Source of the DNA: Beverwykella pulmonaria
Taxonomy: Eukaryota; Ascomycota; Dothideomycetes; Pleosporales; Melanommataceae
Reading direction: 5' to 3'
Length of the DNA stretch: 64,000 bases
Assembly (NCBI GenBank): GCA_001599595.1
Contig: BCHH01000009.1
Location: 1,664,901-1,728,900, forward strand
Shown: positions 34,311 through 45,357 of the stretch, piece after piece
Numbering within the stretch: position 1 is the stretch's first letter
Layout: each line of letters starts with the position of its first letter
Translations under genes and position numbers: made by a program
The notes under the pieces: model-generated
Database searches by the model: none
Told to the model about the DNA's origin: nothing
What the model saw: only the letters and a program-made list of their open reading frames with translations

Positions 34311-37300
34311 TCACGTCGAAGCCGTCTGTTGCATTGGCTTTGGCTCTTCTGTCACGGCCGGCAGTGCTGGAGGCTCGGCGCTTTTCGCAGGCGGTGAGGG
34401 TTGATTTGGCAAGCTTGAATTTGACATTGTGGGAGATATTGTGGGGGCTGTTGTAACTGAGGGGCTTGTGCTGTGCGTTTGTGCCAGTTTTGCCCGCCTG
34501 CTGGTATATGCGCTTAGGCTAAGCTTCTTGCGTGCCGGTCCGGGATTTACTGCGCTGTTGACAGAAGGAGAAAATGGTGACGGAACCGGAGCGGCGCCGA
34601 TCGGAGACGGAGCGATTGCATTCCCCGAGATGGCGCTCGAGACAGATCCAGGGGTAACAGCAGTATTAGTAGAAGCAGTAATACCTGTCAAGGTAGGTGT
34701 TGGGGGGAGTTCCTCCTGTAGGTCTATGGGTTTTTGGGGAGTGGTTATAGGGATTGGTATGGGCTGTACTGGGGGTGCGGTGGGAGCTGCAGAGCCCCAG
34801 GGTGGAGGTGGAGGCTGTATGGGAGGTTGTATTGTAGGCTGTGAAGTTTCCAGAGCGGGTTCTGGGTTTGGAGCGTCGGGCATCTCTTCTATCTTGGGAG
34901 AGGTCGACTTTGGACTTTTGGCTTCGTCGGCGTCTTTCATGTCCACATCTGCCATAGGGGCAGTGTTTGCATCCTCCGCAGGATTGGGTTCATGTGCAGG
35001 CGTGGGTTCCTTGATGGTTTGGCCTGCCGTGGGCTCGGGAGAAATATCCATTTCCATTTCACCGGGTTCCTGAGGTGGAGCCGATATGGCAGTCGGTGAA
35101 GGGGAGGGTTTGTCCGAAACAACATCCTTCAGGGCTGCTGGTGATCTGGCTTCCATCTTCACCGATGTGGACCGCATGCGCTCAAATTGTACCTTGTCTT
35201 CCTGGGCCTGCTGGAGGAGCTTGCGCTTGAACGACATGGGTGGCCTCATCACCTTGGCTTTAGGTTGCGTAAGTGGCGTAGATGTAGCTGCGCTAGGTCT
35301 ATCATCCTCAGTCTGTGTGCAGTTGTCAACGTAGACGGGCTTTGGCTTCTGTGCGCTGTAGCCAACTGTCTTGCTCGAATTCCCAGAAGACTTGCGTGCC
35401 ACTCCGTTGCTGTGTTCACGGGGATTGCGGTTGGAAGGCGAGGGTTCTGAGTGTCCGAACGGTTTCTGCTCGTCTGCATTAGCGTCAAATAGAGTGGGTC
35501 GCGAAGAGCGCCTTACGGAGGATAAGAGGCCAGGTGTATTCAGTGTCGAGCCAGCACTATGCCTCTTCCCCCTTTTGCCCTTGTGTTGTTCGTCGTACTC
35601 TAGCTGCTCAAACAGGCGTTCTTGCTGCTGTATTTTGCGTCTCTCCCGATCGGACATCTTTAGATCTCCGCCGTCCACAGAGAAGTGAGTGGCCGGGGTA
35701 ATGTCGCGACTACTCGATTTGTGCGAGCCGGACGTGGAGCGACTGTCCATGTTGTCGTCTTCAGGGCCGTCGCGAATAAAAGCTTCGCTTCCAGCGCGGC
35801 TGTTGGTTGCATGCCCCGTACCAAGTGGAGATATTTGGGATTTCTTTGTCTTTCTCACCTTGGCCGATTTCAAAGGCTGCACGGGGTCTGCGTGAATGTT
35901 GTTAGGGCGACGAGCGCGTTCCAGAAGACATTCGCGACCTCTGGTGGTGTCGCATGCGCATCCGCCAAAGTTAGCAAGAACGCAGGCCACCCAGGGCTCG
36001 ATCTTTTTGAGACCATCGCCGTTATTGAGGACTTGGCCCAGCCGTTTATGTATCTCGGAGTCGATGTCCCAACCGATGGTAAGCTCGTCGCCAGGGTGAA
36101 TAATGTCTTTGGCAACGAAGCAGAAATGATGTCCACTTTCTGACCCTTGTGTGAGAATCTTAATCGTCACGTTCGGATCGCAGCTCCTCCTTGTATAGCG
36201 CAGAAGTGTTCCCTCTCGCCGAGTGTCGATGTATACGGGAAGGTAAGGAGGGAAGAACACGAATGGTTCTGGGTGTCGTAAGAGTTCCCATCGGTTGGCC
36301 GGATCTGAGAAGTAATCTTCCTTCCTGCCGATCAATCCTTTGAGTTCGCCGAGAAACCCGTTCTTCGGAACCTCAGTCTCGACGGTTAAGAACTGCCACT
36401 GGGGATGGAGTCCATGCGCTTTTATCCTGAGGTCCTCATCCGTGTGCTTGGTGATCACAGGCGCTAGTGATTCCATTTCCGCTATCGGTCGATCAATCCG
36501 TTCAAAGACCTGGCCTGGCTCCAGACCTCCAGTAGCCTCGGCGAGAGCGTCTCGGTCGTTAAGCCATGTTGAGATATCGTTAGCGACGCGGATGTCAGAG
36601 TACGAGTTCGAGTCGGTGGTGGGAGGTTCTGGCTGGCGATAGAGATTCATGAACTCCAGAGAGAATTCTTCAGAGGGACCATAAGGATTTGTGGGGGATT
36701 TGACGGGGCTGTGTCCATTGTACATGATCGAGCTGGTCCGCTTACGCGACCCGGGGACAAGGGCTGGTGTTTGGCTGATGACGCTGAGAGATACCGACGC
36801 ACGATGGCTGGTTTTCGGTCGCTTGGATGGCGGTGGTTGATCTCGCGGGCTGCCGCTCTTTCGCTCAGGGTTGTATTGCAGCTCGCTGTTTGAATGAACC
36901 GCCCAGCCATTGGGTTGGACAGCGCCGAGAGGGTCCTTTACTCTCTTCTTGTGACTCTTGGTGGCCGTCTTGGGTTTTCCCTTGCGCTCGCCGATGCTGC
37001 GAAGCTCCCGGTATTGTCTTTGTTTCTCAGCGGCACCCTTCGTATCGACGAGTCTGGGGAGACAGTCGGCGCATTCGTGGATGTCTGGGACATTGTGGGC
37101 AGAATCGTAGTAGCATACGATGTGTTGCCACGTATCGCACTTTTCGCACAGGACCGTGTTTCCGTCGTCGTCGGCGAAGCCGCAGATGCACTTGATGGTC
37201 GAGGACTCTTCTTCTTCGATGGTGCCGTCCAAGGTAGGAGAGCCGTTGGCGAAGGTGGGCCGTGGAGGACCACCGTACGGGGCGACGGAAGCCGGCTGAG

Positions 37301-37337
37301 GATCAGCATGCGCCTTGACCGACGAGACGTCTGTCAT
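34311..37337 (-). CDS. SET3: SET3-type PHD finger and SET domain protein
   Basis: This is the likely scaffold of the Set3 histone deacetylase complex, whose PHD finger reads H3K4 methylation. It is an intronless ORF of 1008 aa. The PHD finger starts at C50 (CICGFADDDG, C64-x2-C67, TWQHIVCYY, then HECADC). The SET domain is further in (GFLGELKGLIGRKEDYF, YIDTRREGTLLRYTRRSCDPNV, CFVAKDIIHPGDELTIGWDID). The usual catalytic NHSC reads RRSC, as expected of the Set3/UpSET/MLL5 group, which lacks clear methyltransferase activity. The C-terminal half is disordered, rich in Pro, Ser and Thr. The frame is open upstream to 37445 but has no ATG there, so MTDVSS is taken as the start. Confidence 0.9.
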   Translation of the reverse strand: MTDVSSVKAHADPQPASVAPYGGPPRPTFANGSPTLDGTIEEEESSTIKCICGFADDDGNTVLCEKCDTWQHIVCYYDSAHNVPDIHECADCLPRLVDTKGAAEKQRQYRELRSIGERKGKPKTATKSHKKRVKDPLGAVQPNGWAVHSNSELQYNPERKSGSPRDQPPPSKRPKTSHRASVSLSVISQTPALVPGSRKRTSSIMYNGHSPVKSPTNPYGPSEEFSLEFMNLYRQPEPPTTDSNSYSDIRVANDISTWLNDRDALAEATGGLEPGQVFERIDRPIAEMESLAPVITKHTDEDLRIKAHGLHPQWQFLTVETEVPKNGFLGELKGLIGRKEDYFSDPANRWELLRHPEPFVFFPPYLPVYIDTRREGTLLRYTRRSCDPNVTIKILTQGSESGHHFCFVAKDIIHPGDELTIGWDIDSEIHKRLGQVLNNGDGLKKIEPWVACVLANFGGCACDTTRGRECLLERARRPNNIHADPVQPLKSAKVRKTKKSQISPLGTGHATNSRAGSEAFIRDGPEDDNMDSRSTSGSHKSSSRDITPATHFSVDGGDLKMSDRERRKIQQQERLFEQLEYDEQHKGKRGKRHSAGSTLNTPGLLSSVRRSSRPTLFDANADEQKPFGHSEPSPSNRNPREHSNGVARKSSGNSSKTVGYSAQKPKPVYVDNCTQTEDDRPSAATSTPLTQPKAKVMRPPMSFKRKLLQQAQEDKVQFERMRSTSVKMEARSPAALKDVVSDKPSPSPTAISAPPQEPGEMEMDISPEPTAGQTIKEPTPAHEPNPAEDANTAPMADVDMKDADEAKSPKSTSPKIEEMPDAPNPEPALETSQPTIQPPIQPPPPPWGSAAPTAPPVQPIPIPITTPQKPIDLQEELPPTPTLTGITASTNTAVTPGSVSSAISGNAIAPSPIGAAPVPSPFSPSVNSAVNPGPARKKLSLSAYTSRRAKLAQTHSTSPSVTTAPTISPTMSNSSLPNQPSPPAKSAEPPALPAVTEEPKPMQQTAST

Positions 37338-39225
37338 AATCCGCCCGTCGTTGTGAGGTGCAGTGGTGTAGGAGAATAGGTGAGTTGGCTCAGGCTGTAC
37401 GTGCTTTGGATCGCATGACGCCAGACGCGCAAACGACCGAAGCAACGCTGGGTACGCCTACACGAGACGGATCCAGCGGCCGATATCGACAAGCTGGCTG
37501 CCCTGCGAGGCGAGTGAGACGGCTATCGAGGGCGGACGGCTAGGGAAAAGAGGCTTTCGTGTCGAGTAAGAGGGTGGGCAGCGATCGAAGTGGGCGTCGA
37601 TAAGGGCACTGCAACGTCAACGAACGCACTAGATCGACAGGTTATCATGAGCAGCGAGTATCAGGGTCGAAAGAGGCCGAGTCGGCGCAACGCGCTGGCT
37701 GTCGAGCGAGGAGAGGAGGAATGGGCCGGGGGCGGCTCTTTGAGGCGTGGTGCTAAGGGCGTCAACAAAAGGCCGCGCGCGGCGGAAGAGTGAGCGTGGA
37801 TGGGCGACGCGGCGCTGTCGAGTGGTTTGGAGACGCGGAGCAGTCTGTGTGCGAGGGCGCCGTGCAGCAGAGACAGAATGGCACGGTGTTGGCGTGTGGT
37901 GGTGGAGAGGAGACTTGCGAAGAGGACCGAGAGAAAGAGGGCACTAGGACCAGTGCCGCGCTAGTCCGTCCTTGTAGTCGCGGGCCATAATTGGCTGGAC
38001 GAAGTGCAGCGAGCTCGCGGAACAAAGCCTGCGACCTGGGCGGAACACGGCGCCATGGCGGGTGTGCCAGTGGGCGGCGTGCGCAAAGCGGGTCGCCGCC
38101 TAGGGAGGGCTGCACCCACGGCAAACGAGCAGTTTATTTATTGCTGCGTCGAGGAGAGAGTGTCGTGGGCGAGCGTTGATGGGCGAGACAAGCAGAGCCT
38201 TGGAAACGGCCGATTGCGAGCTAGCAGTCAGACTGGCGCACAGACCGTCAGCCGTGGGTGCCGATCCCGCCAGCTTTGGAACGCCGTTCATGGTGTCGCT
38301 GTCGTGTGGTGGTGAGAGGTGTGTGTGTGTGCGCCTCACAGCGGTCTCGCTGCTGTGCGCCGCGCCTCCCTCCCTTCCTCCCTCCCCCATCCTCGCGAGC
38401 GGCGTCTATGTGCAGCGCTGAAGGGGGCAGGCTGTCCGCATGAGCGAGGCAGCAGCAGCAACAGCAGGCAGGACGGACGGGGATAGGGTGCGCGAGCTGC
38501 ATTGCTCCGCCACGGACGCAACCTGCTTCTGAAACGCCTAATCCTTGCCCGTCGTCCTCGCCCAGCACGCATCGCGTCGTGTTGTGGTCATCATATAAAC
38601 ACTGCCATGCCTCCTCCTGCCCTCCAACGCCCAAACAGTGTCGCCAGCGAGATCCGCCCTAGCGATCTGCTTCGAGGTGCGTGGTCGCTGCGTGTCCCGA
38701 GCAGCGTTCGCCGGCTCGTGTTCCCTTTCCCCCTCACTCCGACGTCGCGATCGCCAGGCACGCAAACTCCACGCCTCCATCTCCTATACACTCCATATTG
38801 CTCCCTTCTAGGACAACGATAGGGTCGCCTCTCAGCGAGAAACTGGAGGAGTAACGTTGTGCTGGCAGATAGAGTAGGACGCAGCAAGGCCGAGTTTATC
38901 TTCTTGCACGCTGCCTGCTTCACCTCCTGTGACTCCGTGGCGGCAGCCATAACCTCAGTATACTACGCGCAATCAAACCCACCTTACACATATGACGGCC
39001 GACCCAGCGCGCAGACTACCGTTCCCGTCGGCAGGCGATCACGACCCAGTGCTCCGTCCGCGCCCTCTCCCCTCATCTATTCTACCGTAGTCTACAGAGC
39101 CGCAATATAATATCCCGCGAATAGAACCGTAGCGGCCGTCTCCCACTTCAGTAGAATATATTGGCCATCTGTGCTCGTGCAATGTTTCGTTCATTACTCT
39201 CTGCCTTCCAGGTCCCTCCTGGAAC
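37338..39225. other. Divergent 1.9-kb spacer, SET3/carboxylesterase
   Basis: This is a GC-rich, purine/pyrimidine-skewed region with many CpG and short open frames on both strands (up to 128 codons) typical of GC-rich non-coding DNA. It includes a (GT)n-like GGTGTGTGTGTG near 38318. It must hold both promoters. No supported gene. Confidence 0.5.
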
Positions 39226-41386
39226 ATGGCTGCCCTCATTAGCATTATTTCTGTTGCCTTTCTTGCTGGTTCGTGTGCCGCCGCCGCCGCTGCTGCTATC
39301 CCCAGTCCACGCTCCATCGGTTCTGACCTGACAATCCTCACACACAATGACCTCTACGGTTCGTTTCGCTATTCGAGTAAAGCCAAACCGTACGCGTATC
39401 CTTATCGTGCAAACTAGGAAATGCAAGCCCCAGACAGGCCGCCGTGATCGTACTCGGCGCTTCTCAATCCATCGCGACAGCCGAAGCAAGTTGCGCAGCG
39501 GTAGGGGAAACACTCTGGAATCCAGCAAATGGTACCAGAGATATAGGCTTCCTGCGGTACTTGGACTATGGCAAGACGACCGAAGAGCTCGGTGTGTACT
39601 GGATCGAGGCCAGTTCGGGATGCAGGGCGATTACGACCGAGGGGACGATCCAGACCGTCTCTTGTGACACCCACCTTCCGGCGTTGTGCTCGCAATCCGC
39701 GCCCTTGAGCTTGCCCTCGAGCGCTGATAATTCTGCAAAGTGGCAGACGTCCGTCAAGACCGGAAACGCCGACATCGTGGGGTATCGTGACAAGCTTTCG
39801 TTTCGATTCCTAGGTATCCGATATGCACCACGGCCGGCGCGGTTCGGCTACTCCAAGCATCAACCTCTGAGCGATAATGTGAGTATATCAGCTCGGGAAT
39901 ATGGTCCGCAGTGCGTCCAGTCTGGTTGCAACGATGCAACCTGCAGCGAGGATTGTCTTTACCTAAACATCTGGACTCCCTATCTCCCAAATCCCAATAT
40001 GCCTTCTTCAAAGAAGAGAGCTGTCATGCTCTGGATCCATGGCGGCGGTTTCACAGGAGGAACTGGTTCTGATACAACGTTCGATGGTGGTAACATGGCG
40101 TCCAGAGGAGATGTTGTCGTCGTAACCATCAACTACCGCCTTTCGACTCTCGGGTTCCTCGCCTTGGACAACACCACGCTCCGGGGAAATTACGGTCTTG
40201 GCGACCAAATAACAGCGCTCGACTGGGTCCGCGCACAAATTGGAGACTTCGGAGGAGATAAAGACAGGATCACTGTTTTCGGTCAGAGCGCCGGAGCTGC
40301 GTCTGTCAGAGCTCTTCTTGCATCGCCACAAGCAAAGGGGAAGTTCTCAAGAGCTATCATGCAATCCAACCCAGCAGGCGTGCAGTATGCATCTACCTTC
40401 TCCCATTACCTCACCATTCCAGAAGCGACAGACTTGACGAAGGGGATACTGAACGAAACTGGCTGCACACAAACAGACAAGTCGATACAACTGGCTTGTC
40501 TCCGTGCTCAGGATCCGATCAAATTGATATCCGGCACCGTAGCACGGTTAGTCATCATTTGTAAGTATCATTCCAAGCTGACCGTATTGCTAGATATCCA
40601 GTAGTTGATGGCACCTACCTCACAAGCAGCGAACTGCGGCTGAACGAGTCTGCTCTAGCGATTGATGTGGCGGTAATGACGGGAATTATGCGAGACGACG
40701 GGGGACCATTCTCCAAATTCACAAAGAGCTCCAACGCATCCCAGGCACTCACAGAGCAAGGTTTCAGTTCGGCTGACATTCTCGGATCGGACAAATTCTC
40801 TTTCCCTAAAAGCTCCAACACGACGATCGACATCTTCAATCTGACCTCGCGCGTCACGACTGATGCAGAATTCCGCTGCTTGGGACAGTCGACAGCCGTT
40901 ATTGGAGCCAAAAATGGCGTATTTCCCGTACTGTATTCGTATGAGTTCGACCGGGCATATCAGATAGTCGAATGGAATCCGAACCCTCCAACGTGCACGG
41001 CTCCCACCACTGCATCCCGCCCGTACGGAGACACGACGCAGCCATACTTCCGGTGCCATAGTGGTGAGTTGTACTACGTTTTCGGGACCCTTATCCGTCA
41101 AGGACAGCCGCCGCGTGATGAAGACGACATCCCTTTCTCCCAGTACATCGTTGACATCTGGACGGCTTTTGGGAGGGAAACGGACCCCAACCCGAGTGTG
41201 GACTTCTTAGATGCGAGGGGATTTACCAACACTTCGGCCTTGGTGAAGAGATCTAGTGTTTGGAAACCCATTCTGGGGGAAAAGTCAACGTTGAGGATAT
41301 TGGAGATGAACGCAAGGGACGAAGGGCTCAAGGAACTTGAGCAGTGCGATGTGCTCAAGCTCCCCTTGAGTTACTATTCGAAATGA
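39226..41386 (+). CDS. Secreted type-B carboxylesterase with C-type-lectin-like N-terminal domain
   Basis: Exons 39226-39358, 39418-40546 and 40594-41386 give 684 aa; introns are 59 and 47 nt. A signal peptide (MAALISIISVAFLAGSCAA) is followed at about 50-137 by a small domain with four cysteines (C70, C113, C127, C135) and WIEASSGCRAITTEG, spaced as in C-type-lectin-like folds. The esterase domain then starts (FLGIRYAPRPARF). It has the oxyanion loop WIHGGGFTGG, the nucleophile elbow FGQSAGAAS (S335), a catalytic-acid candidate in MRDDGGPF and the likely catalytic His in CHSGELYYVFG. CSEDCLYLNIW is the second family signature. Several NxS/T sites fit secretion. The substrate is unknown. The intron 1 donor is the less common GTTCGT. 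Confidence 0.87.
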
Positions 41387-41503
41387 AGTAGGGGAGTAGA
41401 GTTGTAAATACGGGTCGCATATTGCTGTACATATAAGTTCCTGTATTGAGTATTGACTGAAGAGGGCTCGTGTTCGAACACCTCTGCTCTAGAGCAGTGA
41501 CCG
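41387..41503. other. Short convergent spacer
   Basis: Only 117 nt separate the stop codons of the carboxylesterase and RKM5-like genes, so their 3' UTRs probably overlap as antisense RNA. Confidence 0.5.
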
Positions 41504-42547
41504 CTATCGTAGGTATCCCAGGTGCACCACAAAACCGGAGTTTTCTCTCAAGGGCGGTGTGAGCAGCTCGTCTGGAATTCTCCAGACATGGAACCATCGA
41601 TGAAAGCTTTTCAGCCATGACTCGAATACGTCCGGGGATCTGAGCTGCTGGGCAATAAGACAGAGAGTAGGCTTCTCGCTCTGACCTCCTGCGTTGAGTC
41701 GACATAGTTGTGCACAAGTGTTGTTCAATGGTTCGATCAAAGCGTCGTTGTAGATACAATCACATGCAATGACCAAGTCCACTGCGTGATTCGACGCCCC
41801 TCCTTGTCCCAAGAGGGAGGGCAGTGAGGATACGGAATCCAACTCCCAGTCCAATTCCAGGGTCTCGATGTTCGAGGACGACGGACCGCTGCTCTCCGGT
41901 GGGCGTTTTGGCTTGTGTTTCGTTTTCTTGCTTGTTTTGACAGAAGCAGTCTGCACGTTTTCCAGTATATTTTGCTTCAGAAGCTTCATGGAATAGTCCT
42001 GATCAGTCGCAACGTACCGGGCAACCCGCGGACCGAGTGACAGTGCAACAATGCCAGATACGCCGGCACCGAGCTCAAGCACTGTCGAAGCTGAGGACAG
42101 ATGTCCGGCATCGAAAAGGAAGTTTGGTGAAGCGATCCATTCAGCGAAAAGAGGCGTGACTTTCCAAACGACTGCGGGCCAGGTTAGCGAATCCTAAGAC
42201 AGCCAAGCGGAGGGCGGTGCACACCTGCACCCGTCGTCCCCTCTTTTCTGTTGGAGGTCAGAAGTCCTCGTGACTGGTGGACGGTAAGAGGGCGGCCTGC
42301 GACGGTTATTTGCAGTGTGGGAGCCTGGGCGTCCACGAAGCCCAAATTCTGCGAAGGGATAGTTTGCGAGAACACGAGGAAGGCTTCTGTATGTTGGAGA
42401 CGAGTGTCAGGTGTACTGTGCCAATGCAGCGAATCGCCTTCATAAAGAAATGCGCTGTGCCGAGGGGAGGGTAATCAGAGTGCGTCTACCTTCTTCAGGG
42501 TCCGTCACGGGGGGGCCCAGAATGCTCTGGAGGTGGTGGTCATCCAT
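41504..42547 (-). CDS. RKM5-like lysine methyltransferase, N-terminal frame unresolved
   Basis: This is a seven-beta-strand SAM-dependent methyltransferase. The group, with yeast Rkm5 methylating ribosomal protein L1, fits the layout. SAM motif I is VLELGAGVSGIVAL; then VATDQDYSMKLLKQNI; a catalytic-loop region DLVIACDCIYNDALIEPL; and a strand W-FHVWRIPDELL. The exons used are 42547-42490, 42454-42225 and 42171-41504. The second junction (53-nt intron, EGTTGA/VVWKVTPLF) is clean. The first is not: MDDHHLQSILGPPVTDPEE ends with one leftover base, the CAG acceptor leaves one base before the required frame (AFLYEGDSLHW), and the intron would be only 35 nt. The total is one base short of a codon. 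It may be a base error, a non-standard splice or a frameshift. Confidence 0.68.
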
Positions 42548-43099
42548 GCTGGGGGGACCAGAACCGCTGTGAACGGCACCGGAAGTCGAGCCCTCACGCT
42601 CTTGGGGGCCTCGTGTCTTGGTCTTGGCTGCCAAATGGTGTCTCTGCGGGCGGGTGGGCTGAAGCCTGAGAAGAAAACCAAGGCGGTGCTGGCATGGACG
42701 GAGAGACAGATGGCCAGCCCTGGAGAGGCAGCACTGTCGCACGAAGCTGGCAGCTGTGTTGGAAGTTGATGTGGAGCCCTGCTAGCTGATGCGCCCACGA
42801 CTGGGGAGCGCTGGATGGATATTATTTCGTCATGGCCAGAGCTAGCTGCGGGCGCCCGTGGATCACACGTCGGTGCCAAGCCACGCCCCCAGGCCGTTAA
42901 ACAACACGGCCATTCAACCCGAACATTTGTCTCTTGCCTGCTTGACCTCCCTCTCACCCTCTCACCCATCTCTGCCTGCCCATACCTGAACCCGCTGGCG
43001 GCATCTCACTACACCACTCTCCTCGTACTCTTCATAATATCCGCTATTCCCCTCTCCCTCTACCTGCACCACCCCCATAGCCGTCCGTCCACCGCTACC
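42548..43099. promoter_or_regulatory. Divergent promoter RKM5-like/FAA1
   Basis: This is 552 nt between opposed ATGs. The FAA1-proximal 150 nt are pyrimidine-rich (CTCTC, CCACC), as in fungal core promoters or leaders. An ORF from 42815 runs into FAA1 but encodes hydrophobic low-similarity sequence and is treated as leader. Confidence 0.4.
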
Positions 43100-45357
43100 A
43101 TGACGCAGGACCTCAAGAAGCTCGTCCCGCAGGCAAAGTCCACCAAGACCAACGCCGTCACGGTGGAAGTGCCCGGGGCCCAGAAGGTCGAGGGCGAGAC
43201 GATTCCACGCCGGAACGCCCGAGCAAAAGATGCTCTCGTCTACACTCCCGAAGAAGGCATCAGCACCCTCTACGACATCATGCGCCATTCGTCTGCCAAA
43301 TACGGAAATGCAAAGGCGCTGGGTTCTCGCAAGGTCCTCGACACGCACACCGAGACGAAGAAGGTCAAGAAGATGATTGATGGCAAGCAGCAGGAGGTGG
43401 ACAAGAATTGGACCTACTTCGAGCTCAGCCCGTACACCTTCATCAGCTTTGCCGAGTTCGAGAAAATGGTGCTTGCGCTCGGCGCGGGCATGCGCAAGCT
43501 GGGACTGGAACCCCACGACCGACTCCATCAGTACGCCTCCACCAGCTCGCAATGGCTTGCGATGGCTCACGGTGAGAAGGACCACCTTCGTTGTGACCCA
43601 GGTGCCGCCCGCTAACATGGACACTTGTAGGCGCTATGTCGCAGTCCCTAGCCATCGTTACCGCATACGACACGCTTGGAGAGTCGGGCCTAAAGCACTC
43701 GATGCTCCAAACCCACGCAAAAATTATGTTCACTGACCCAATCCTCCTCCCCAACCTCATCAAGCCTTTCCAAGAAGCCAAGGATGTGCAGATTGTCATC
43801 TACAGCACCAAGGACACGCCGAAGCAGAAGGATATCGACGCCATTACCAACGCACATCCCCACTTGAAGGTCATGAGCTTCGATGACCTGCTGAAGCTCG
43901 GCCAGGAGAATCCAACCGATCCCACGCCTCCCGAGGCGGAGGATCTTGCTTGCATCATGTATACCTCTGGCTCCACAGGCACGCCTAAGGGTGTGCTGAT
44001 CAAGCACCGCAATGTTGTCGCAGCTAGTAAGTTCAGGAACCTGATGCCCAAAGCGACACCTGTGCTAACATAGTACCCAGTCGCTGGTGTCGACGTCATT
44101 GTTGGCGACTATCTTGGACCTGGTGACTCGCTTCTGGCCTATCTCCCGCTTGCTCACATCCTTGAATTCGTCTTTGAAAATGCCTGCCTGTTCTGGGGCG
44201 GTACCATGGGCTACGGTACCATCAGGACACTCTCGGATACCTCGGTGCGAAAGTGCAAAGGAGACATCCGCGAGCTGAAACCTACGATCCTCGTTGGAGT
44301 TCCCCAGGTGTGGGAGACAGTCAAGAAGGGAATCGTCCACAAGGTGGAAGCAGGTGGTGCGCTTACGCAAAAGGTTTTCTGGGGCGCTTTGGCTGCCAAG
44401 GGATTCCTACTGAGCTCCGGCCTACCCGGAAGTGGCCTGCTAGACGCCATAGTGTTCAACAAGGTCAAGGACGCCACGGGAGGAAAGCTGCGAATATGCC
44501 TGAATGGTGGTGGCCCCATCGCAAAGGAGACGCAGCGCTTCATTTCCCTGGCCATCACTCCCATGATCAGTGGTTACGGCCTCACTGAAACAACCGCCAT
44601 GGGTGCTCTTATGGATCCCCTTTCTTGGACTGACTCGGCTCTTGGAGAACTCCCTGCGACTATTGAGATGAAACTGGTTGACTTCGCAGACGCAGGCTAT
44701 TTCGCGACCAACAAGCCACCTCAGGGTGAGATCTGGATCCGCGGAGGAGGTGTCACTTCTGGCTATCTTGATCTCGAAGAGGAGACCAAGGAAGCCTTCA
44801 CTGACGATGGTTGGTTCAAGACTGGCGATATCGGAGAGTTTGACCACAAGGGCCAGATCAGCATCATTGATCGAAAGAAAAACTTGGTCAAGACGCTTAC
44901 TGGCGAGTACATCGCACTCGAGAAGCTCGAGTCTGTGTACAGATCTGCACCTGTGGTTGCCAATATCTGCGTCCACGCCGCAGCCGACCAGACGAAGCCG
45001 GTTGCCATCATCGTTCCCGCAGAACCAGCCCTCAAGAAACTCGCTGGAGACATCGGAGTGGACGGGGATCATCTGGAAGAGCTTGTTCACAATGAAAAGT
45101 TGAACAGTGCTGTCCTGAAGCAGCTGCAGAGCGCCGGACAGAAAGGCGGTCTAGCTGCCTTCGAGATCATTGAAGGTGTTGTCATGGCTGACGAAGAGTG
45201 GACGCCTCACAATGTAAGTTTCAGCCATATATCGAATCTTTGCGTCCAAATTTCTAACAGCGACTAGGGCTTGACGACAGCAGCTCAAAAGATTCAACGC
45301 AAACCTATATTGCACAAGTACCAGAAGGAGGTCGACAAGGCCTATGGGAAGTCGTAG
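43100..45357 (+). CDS. FAA1: Long-chain acyl-CoA synthetase
   Basis: This enzyme activates long-chain fatty acids to acyl-CoA with ATP, for beta-oxidation, lipid synthesis and uptake. Exons 43100-43571, 43631-44026, 44081-45213 and 45268-45357 give 696 aa, matching yeast Faa1/Faa4. The AMP-binding motif IMYTSGSTGTPKGV is followed by LAYLPLAHILEFVFEN, ISGYGLTETTAMG, and the fatty-acyl signature DGWFKTGDIGEF with RKKNLVKTLTGEYIALEKLES. The last exon supplies the catalytic-lysine region GLTTAAQKIQRKPILHKYQKEVDKAYG. Introns of 59, 54 and 54 nt all preserve conserved junctions. No C-terminal SKL-type peroxisomal signal is present (the end is GKS). Faa1 rather than peroxisomal Faa2 is my reading. 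Confidence 0.94.

Noticed and set aside
34429..35073. 214-codon ORF antisense to SET3
   Set aside because: It lies over the low-complexity tail of SET3 and has Gly/Ala/Ser-rich composition mirroring the Pro/Ser/Thr codons on the sense strand.
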